Shown here in pieces: positions 26,470-32,183 of a DNA stretch of 32,183 nucleotides. Positions within the stretch are counted from its first letter, which is position 1; each line of letters starts with the position of its first letter. The DNA comes from Nitrosopumilaceae archaeon (GTDB taxonomy: Archaea > Thermoproteota > Nitrososphaeria > Nitrososphaerales > Nitrosopumilaceae), in NCBI GenBank assembly GCA_024644385.1, contig JAHELB010000015.1, positions 1-32,183 of the forward strand. The letters are read 5' to 3'. The notes under the pieces are model-generated. The model saw nothing but the letters and a program-made list of their open reading frames with translations, was not told where the DNA came from and made no database searches. Both the position numbers and the translations under genes were made by a program.

Positions 26470-27399
26470 TTGCAGAAACAACGATCAGAATCTCGCATTG
26501 CAGTTTACTATGAATTAACAAAACCAAAGATTTGGTATTTACTAGTATTTACTGCCTTTGGGGCAATTTTAACGGCATCAAATATTTACAATATTGAAGT
26601 ATCTCCTGCAACATGGGCCTTTGCGATATTTTCAGTGGCAGCAGGATCTGCAGCAGCCAACACCTTGACGAACTATCATGATAGAGACATTGATGCAATA
26701 ATGGAGAGGACTAAAAATAGACCGCTCCCTTCAAAACGAATTCATCCTGCTACAAAGGCAAGAAATTTTGGGTTAGTCTTAGCTGGAATATCGCTTGTCC
26801 TTGCTTTTGCTATTTCCTTTACTACTACCCTAGAGCAAGGTCTTTGGGCTACAGGATTCATTGCATTTGGTTTGGTAAATAATATCCTAGTTTATTCATA
26901 TGCATTGAAACGAACTTCTAGAACCAATATTATTTTAGGAGGTTTGTGTGGTGGTTCTCCACCAATGATTGGATGGGTAGCAGTAACAATGTCAGATTTA
27001 TGGACTATGGGTCTTGCCATGGCAGGATTGGTGTTTATCTGGATTCCAATGCATATTTGGGCTCTAACTTTGCATTTTAAAGAGGATTACAATAAAGTGA
27101 ATGTCCCTATGTTAACTGCAGTTCAATCAGAAAAAACATCTGCAAGAATAATTTCAATTTCAACTTTTGTTATGGTTCTATTTTCAATAACACCATTTTT
27201 CATGCTTACAGAGAATAATGAATCTATGGTAGGTCCAGTTTATTTGTGGACAGCAATTGCTTCTGGTGCAGTGATGGTAGTTTTATCATCATGGGTAATT
27301 GCAAAGCCCATGGAAAGGGCAGCATGGACATTGTTCAAATTTTCAAGTCCATACTTGGCAGTATTGTTTATTGCTTTAATGGTAGATTCGGCATTATAA
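26470..27399 (+). CDS. ctaB: protoheme IX farnesyltransferase (heme O synthase), UbiA superfamily
   Basis: NYHDRDIDAIMERTKNRPLPSKRI, VYSYALKRTSRTNIILGGLCGGSPPMIGWVAV, multiple TMs; TTG start. Confidence 0.92.
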   Translation: MQKQRSESRIAVYYELTKPKIWYLLVFTAFGAILTASNIYNIEVSPATWAFAIFSVAAGSAAANTLTNYHDRDIDAIMERTKNRPLPSKRIHPATKARNFGLVLAGISLVLAFAISFTTTLEQGLWATGFIAFGLVNNILVYSYALKRTSRTNIILGGLCGGSPPMIGWVAVTMSDLWTMGLAMAGLVFIWIPMHIWALTLHFKEDYNKVNVPMLTAVQSEKTSARIISISTFVMVLFSITPFFMLTENNESMVGPVYLWTAIASGAVMVVLSSWVIAKPMERAAWTLFKFSSPYLAVLFIALMVDSAL

Positions 27400-27603
27400 A
27401 ATACTATTATTTTCATCTAGACTGTTTAGGTCTTTAGTAATTGTAAAGTGTTTTTCTATTAAAGATTCAAGGTCTTTTTTTTTATCAAGAGAATTCCAGT
27501 TTTCTTTAATTAGCAAAGATAATTTTTCAAGAATTTCTGATTGTAGATTGTTTTGTTCATCAATTAATTCAAGAAATCTCTTTCCCTTATCATCCTCTGA
27601 CAT
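27394..27603 (-). CDS. small hypothetical coiled-coil protein
   Basis: 69-aa ORF, charged helical composition, convergent with ctaB. Confidence 0.5.
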   Translation of the reverse strand: MSEDDKGKRFLELIDEQNNLQSEILEKLSLLIKENWNSLDKKKDLESLIEKHFTITKDLNSLDENNSIL

Positions 27604-27698
27604 TATTTACTGAAAAATTTTCCAATCATAAAAATTTAGCATTGTTGGTAATTATATTATTTCAAATTTTTATAAATAAAAAGGCTTCAAGGTCATTA

Positions 27699-27854
27699 AT
27701 GCAATGTAGTATTTCAGAGTGTAAATCAAAGGCCATTCAAATAGTAAGGATTGGATTTAAGGAGAAAAGATCCCTTTGTAAAAATCACTATGATTTATTT
27801 CAAAATAAAGATAATGTGCATTCTCCAATTTTTAGTAAAGCCTCGAATTTGTAA
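27699..27854 (+). CDS. 51-aa small putative zinc-binding protein (MQCSISECKSKAIQIVRIGFKEKRSLCKNHYDLF...)
   Basis: C-x4-C-x18-C-x2-H ligand spacing; ATG at 27699 preferred over the track start at 27642. Confidence 0.55.
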   Translation: MQCSISECKSKAIQIVRIGFKEKRSLCKNHYDLFQNKDNVHSPIFSKASNL

Positions 27855-27920
27855 AAATTTTCATTTTTTATATTCAGCAGTTATTGAAAGCTTTAACATC
27901 TACTATTTTTATCTTAATTT

Positions 27921-28391
27921 ATGGCAGCAAAGAAAAAGGTAAAGCCAAAAAAGATTCCCGTTAAAAAAACTACAAAACCCAAAAAAAAGACCAAGACCCC
28001 ATCAAAAAAGATAGAGTTTGATAAAGCTTGGAAAGATTATACAGCATCAATAAATTTGTGGAAAGAATCATTAGCTCAATGGCAAAAAGCGACAAATGAT
28101 ACCTTGAGGACCTACCATGATGCCTGTCAGAGAGCCATGGAGTCAGATGCTGAATTATTAAAAAAAGTAAGCGCAAGTTGGGAACAAACATGGGGTGAGA
28201 TGGGACCTGAATATATCAAACAACAAAATAAGTTGATTGAAAATATTTTTAAAGAAACCAATATTGAGAGCATGAAAAAATTCAATGACCAGTGGGAGAA
28301 ATTTTTGAATACTTCTGGAGATGATTCCATTAAAGCATACCAAGAGGCCATAAAACGATTTAATGAAACTTGGAAATCAGCCCAAGTTTAA
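27921..28391 (+). CDS. phasin-like helical protein with an N-terminal lysine-rich tail
   Basis: MAAKKKVKPKKIPVKKTTKPKKKTKTPSKK tail followed by regularly spaced Trp/amphipathic helices (WKDYTASINLWKESLAQWQKATNDTLRTYHDACQRAMES...). Confidence 0.6.
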   Translation: MAAKKKVKPKKIPVKKTTKPKKKTKTPSKKIEFDKAWKDYTASINLWKESLAQWQKATNDTLRTYHDACQRAMESDAELLKKVSASWEQTWGEMGPEYIKQQNKLIENIFKETNIESMKKFNDQWEKFLNTSGDDSIKAYQEAIKRFNETWKSAQV

Positions 28392-28496
28392 TTTTTTATT
28401 ATTACATTTGTTATAACTTGTGATTTGTTTTTCAAAGCCGTTTAAATCAAGATATATTGGAAGACCTTTGAAAATCTAATACCGTTAGGTAAAAAA

Positions 28497-29213
28497 TTAT
28501 TTTAGTTTTCTTTTTTCTTCTTTTTCAATAAATTCCATTTGGCAAAATTGATGAAAAACAGAACATTTGTTTTTCTTTGCGTCAGATTTTATTTTTTCCA
28601 TGTCTTTGAGTAAAACTCCTTGTGCGGCTAAAAATCCTTCATCTTCAAGACCTAATTTTTCAAATTCTCTGGATTTGGCAATTGTTAATTCTTTCATTGA
28701 AGGATCAATTTTTTGTGCAAGGTCATAATACTCGATTGAACTTTTAGAATCCCCTAAAAAGCTTAATGAAATAGCTTTGTTTATTATGGCTGTAATGTTA
28801 TTTTTCTCAATTTTCAGTACCCTATCATAAAACTTTATGGCCTCAGTGAACCTATTTAGCTCATTTAGGGCTATCCCACATGTGTTTAAAGCCCAAACAT
28901 CTTTATTATTTTTTACAAGGATTGTTTCACAGCATTCGATTACCTCGTCAAATCTTCTCAAATTTTCAAGTGCATGAATCTTTATTGTCATAGAATAATT
29001 GTCAAATTTATCTTGGTGTAAAACTTTATCACAGTACTTAATAGCCTCAGTATATTTTTTCAATTTTAAAAGGGATAATGCTGAATTTTGCAAAGCCATT
29101 AAATCATTAGGATTTTTTTCAAGTAATTTTAAGCAATAATCTAACATTTCATTAAATTTCCCAGATTCAAACATTCTTGTAATTATGATATGTGGATCAA
29201 GTAAGTTAACCAA
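28497..29213 (-). CDS. TPR-repeat protein (paralog of 5870-6472)
   Basis: TPR-like repeats (KKYTEAIKYCDKVL, RRFDEVIECCETILVKNNKDVWALNTCGIALNELNRFTEAIKFYDRVLKIE). Confidence 0.85.
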   Translation of the reverse strand: MVNLLDPHIIITRMFESGKFNEMLDYCLKLLEKNPNDLMALQNSALSLLKLKKYTEAIKYCDKVLHQDKFDNYSMTIKIHALENLRRFDEVIECCETILVKNNKDVWALNTCGIALNELNRFTEAIKFYDRVLKIEKNNITAIINKAISLSFLGDSKSSIEYYDLAQKIDPSMKELTIAKSREFEKLGLEDEGFLAAQGVLLKDMEKIKSDAKKNKCSVFHQFCQMEFIEKEEKRKLK

Positions 29214-29313
29214 TCAAACTATAATGGATCGTTCTTTGTTTTATTCTATTCTCTTTTTTGGAAGATTATCATTGATTGATTGAGAAACCAAAAAAAATTG
29301 ATATTTTTAGTTT

Positions 29314-30171
29314 TTAGTTTTTTATAATTTTTAAAATTGCCTCAGCTTGTTTAAAATGAACTTCATCAATCATTTTTCCTTCAACTGTTGTTGCTCCTTT
29401 TCCTTTTTTTATGGATCCCATATATGATTTGTAAACTTTGTCTGCCCATTGAATTTCTGATTTAGTTGGGTAGAAAATTTTATGAGTAATTGAAATTTGG
29501 TCCGGATGAATAAGGCTTTTCCCCGTAAATCCCAATTTTTTCCCCTTCTTACAATCTTTTTCAAGACCCTTTGTATCGGTAAGATCCTGCCAAATAGCAT
29601 CTATGGATGCAACACCTGCTGCCTTTGCATCGACAGGTATTTTTCCTCTGGAATACATTGCACCTTCTGGATCTTTTGTATATTCTATTCCCAAGTCATT
29701 TAACAAATCAAACACGCCAAAAACCACAGCAGAAACTCGTTTACCAAAAGAAGCAATTTGATAAGTGTTGACCACTCCTTCGGCAGATTCAATTGAAGGA
29801 ATGATTTGAATAGTTTTTAGTTTTCTAGTCTTTTCCAAAGATTGTAATTTTGTTTCTATTTTTTTTAATTCTTTAATATTGTTTATCTTTGGAATAACAA
29901 TCCCATCAATCCCTTTTTGGACAATTTCTTTTAGATCGTCTGGTATTTTTCCAGATAGGGGAGAATTTGTCCTTACAAATATGGTGGAATTATATTCAGA
30001 ACGCGATTTTAGAGCCTTTTGGATTAATTTCCTTGCCTGTTTTTTTTCCTTTTCAGGAACAGAATCCTCCAAATCAAAACAAACAATATCTGCCTTGAGA
30101 TCTTTTGCTTTTTCTAAAAATCTAGAGTTATTTCCTGGAACAAAAATTAAACTGCGAAAAAGTTGTGTCAT
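29314..30171 (-). CDS. HpcH/HpaI aldolase / citrate lyase beta-subunit (CitE-like) family CoA-ester lyase
   Basis: RSLIFVPGNNSRFLEKAKDLKADIVCFDLEDSVPEKEKKQAR, IIPSIESAEGVVN, GFTGKSLIHPDQI. Confidence 0.9.
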   Translation of the reverse strand: MTQLFRSLIFVPGNNSRFLEKAKDLKADIVCFDLEDSVPEKEKKQARKLIQKALKSRSEYNSTIFVRTNSPLSGKIPDDLKEIVQKGIDGIVIPKINNIKELKKIETKLQSLEKTRKLKTIQIIPSIESAEGVVNTYQIASFGKRVSAVVFGVFDLLNDLGIEYTKDPEGAMYSRGKIPVDAKAAGVASIDAIWQDLTDTKGLEKDCKKGKKLGFTGKSLIHPDQISITHKIFYPTKSEIQWADKVYKSYMGSIKKGKGATTVEGKMIDEVHFKQAEAILKIIKN

Positions 30172-30178
30172 TAAAGGA

Positions 30179-31258
30179 CTATGTGCCCTCTGGCTTCATT
30201 AAGATTTTGCCAAAGAGTCCTTTTCCAGTTACCATTTTAGTATGTGCCTCTGCTGCTTGTTCAAATGAATAAACGGAGTCAATTGCCGCTTTAATCTTTC
30301 CTTGTCCCATCCAGTATAATCCTTGATCTAGTTCAGCCTTGGTTCCTTGAGTTGATCCTAAGATGTTTGTTCCTTTAAAGAAAATGTGTCTTAGGTCAGT
30401 CTTGGCATCATATCCTGTTGTTGCACCACAGGAAACAAGAGTTGCACCGTACTTTAGGAGTGTAAGTTGTTTGTTCCAATGGGTTTCACCAATGTGATCA
30501 AATGCCACATCAATTCCAGGAGCTTCTCCTTTCTTTTTGGCAAGTTCCTTTGAAATTTTAAAGACCTCTTTATGCCAGTCGTCTTTTCTATGGTCAACTG
30601 CATAATCTGCTCCAAGTTCTAATAGTTTGTCAAGTTTATCAGGACTTGCAGTTGCGATAACGTCACAATTGTAAAGTTTTGCAATTTGGATACCAAAACT
30701 TCCCACGCCAGAACCACCACCCATAATCAAAACAGTTTGTCCAGGTATGATTTTTGCTCTACCAACAAGCATATGCCACGAGGTTAACAAGGTCATTGAT
30801 GCAGCTGCTGCTTCATCATAGGATACTCCTTCTGGGATTTTTGAGACATTAACTTCTGGTAAATGAATTTGTTCGCTATATGCTCCCCAAAGAGGGCCGG
30901 TTTGGAATCCCCAAACCTGTCTTTGTACACAATCAAATTCTCTTCCATCAGTACATGCTTTACAAACTCGACATGCTAAATTTGAATGGGAGACTACTCT
31001 GTCCCCAACTTTGAAATTTTTTACATCGTCACCAACTGCAATTACATCACCTGCTACATCAGATCCTGAAACATGTGGAAGAGGAACTGCAACGGGTACT
31101 CCTCTCATTCCCCAAATATCATTATAATTTAAGGCAGAGGCCTTGTTTGTAAAAATAACTTCATCTGCTTTTGGTTTGGGTTCATCTATATCCTGGACTT
31201 TGAGGATCTTAGCATAATTATCATCTGGTGCATATTCATTGTAAACTACGGCTTTCAT
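30179..31258 (-). CDS. zinc-binding alcohol dehydrogenase / enoyl reductase-like MDR protein (paralog 2)
   Basis: CRVCKACTDGREFDC, GGGSGVGSFGIQIAKLYN; visibly similar to 6485-7555 over its whole length. Confidence 0.9.
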   Translation of the reverse strand: MKAVVYNEYAPDDNYAKILKVQDIDEPKPKADEVIFTNKASALNYNDIWGMRGVPVAVPLPHVSGSDVAGDVIAVGDDVKNFKVGDRVVSHSNLACRVCKACTDGREFDCVQRQVWGFQTGPLWGAYSEQIHLPEVNVSKIPEGVSYDEAAAASMTLLTSWHMLVGRAKIIPGQTVLIMGGGSGVGSFGIQIAKLYNCDVIATASPDKLDKLLELGADYAVDHRKDDWHKEVFKISKELAKKKGEAPGIDVAFDHIGETHWNKQLTLLKYGATLVSCGATTGYDAKTDLRHIFFKGTNILGSTQGTKAELDQGLYWMGQGKIKAAIDSVYSFEQAAEAHTKMVTGKGLFGKILMKPEGT

Positions 31259-31300
31259 AGATAATTTGATTTTTATCCCATAATTATATTTTATCTGGGA

Positions 31301-31585
31301 TCATCTACGATTTATCTTAAAATCTCGTTTTGGTTGCTGAATTGATAACAAAATTTGTTTTAATTGATCGTCAGTCAACTGAGATCGTATCTTCCCCTGA
31401 GAGGCCATTCCGATAAGATATTGCTCTACCATATTTGATAACTCTGGTTTAACCATCTTGATATTGTTTAATCTCATTCTTGCCTCAGAACTAAGAATTT
31501 GTTTAAGAATATTTTCTTTTTGGGCTGAATATTCTTCTTCATTTCCAGGTTTTTCTTGCGATTCATCAGAATCAGGAAAGCTCAT
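31301..31585 (-). CDS. DNA-binding protein, PDCD5/TFAR19 family
   Basis: KENILKQILSSEARMRLNNIKMVKPELSNMVEQYLIGMASQGKIRSQLTDDQLKQIL. Confidence 0.92.
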   Translation of the reverse strand: MSFPDSDESQEKPGNEEEYSAQKENILKQILSSEARMRLNNIKMVKPELSNMVEQYLIGMASQGKIRSQLTDDQLKQILLSIQQPKRDFKINRR

Positions 31586-31592
31586 TTCAGAT

Positions 31593-32045
31593 CTAAGAAT
31601 AAATTTTTAATTTAGGATTTTCCACAATTAGCTCTTTTAGAATTTCTGTGGATAGTTTATCGAGTTTTTGCATTCCTTGTTTAGAGATTACACGTCCTTT
31701 CTTTTCAATTTTTTTAACATATCCAAGTTTTTCTAATCCTTGAATGGCATTTCGAATAATTGCCCCACTGGCATCCTTGTGATGAGCAGCTCCGTACCCT
31801 GATGGCCTTCCTCCACCATAGACATTTCTTAATTCATTAATTCCAATAGGACCATTAAGGTAAATTTTTCTCATAATTGATGCACACCTTGTATACCACC
31901 AATCCCTGTTTTGTGGTGGTTTGTCAGCATGAGCTCCAGTTTTAACAAATGAAGTCCATAAGGGTGCAGGAATATCTTCATTTTTTAAAAGGTCTGCTAA
32001 TCTTGTAATCAATACATCGGGTGGGACATCATAGACTTTTGCCAT
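31593..32045 (-). CDS. rps19e: 30S ribosomal protein S19e
   Basis: DWWYTRCASIMRKIYLNGPIGINELRNVYGGGRPSGYGAAHHKDASGAIIRNAIQGLEKLGYV. Confidence 0.96.
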   Translation of the reverse strand: MAKVYDVPPDVLITRLADLLKNEDIPAPLWTSFVKTGAHADKPPQNRDWWYTRCASIMRKIYLNGPIGINELRNVYGGGRPSGYGAAHHKDASGAIIRNAIQGLEKLGYVKKIEKKGRVISKQGMQKLDKLSTEILKELIVENPKLKIYS

Positions 32046-32183
32046 AAAATAAAAAAGTCAAGAATCGTCTTATAAATCATTGAGGCATTCCACAAAGTTT
32101 CTACAACCTAACTAAGCGTAAACTCTGTTGGATATAGACGATCAGATGAAATTTGATTAAATTAATAATTTTAAATCAGGTTT

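Noticed and set aside
28127-28351. Two minus-strand ORFs (28127-28351, 28158-28343) and 27970-28191
   Set aside because: Antisense shadows of the Lys-tailed ORF 27921-28391.

Overview
The window looks like a Nitrososphaerota (Thaumarchaeota, Nitrosopumilus-like) chromosomal segment: AT-rich, archaeal ribosomal proteins, thermosome, Dph2, TiaS, Csl4 and PDCD5. Most of it is dense core metabolism and information processing. It holds purine genes (guaB, guaA) around pterin genes (folP/mptE), a five-gene late cobalamin operon (cobD-cbiP-cbiB-cobS-cobY), adenine deaminase, thermosome, L44e/S27e, S19e/PDCD5, an Asd-family reductase, an Lrp regulator, heme O synthase, and two paralogous zinc alcohol dehydrogenases each near a TPR gene. 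Positions 1-2160 look accessory: small ORFs, a possible Cas1/casposase N-terminal remnant, and a ~26-bp sequence repeated just 3' of three consecutive unrelated minus-strand ORFs. An initiator tRNA-Met gene (3369-3458) appears to carry a 15-nt bulge-helix-bulge intron between G18 and G19, convergent with and 1 nt from tiaS. Other points of interest are a CbiP/CobQ that lacks its glutamine amidotransferase domain, and a Lys-tailed phasin-like protein. Product names come from reading the translations against remembered family motifs; no database search was run.
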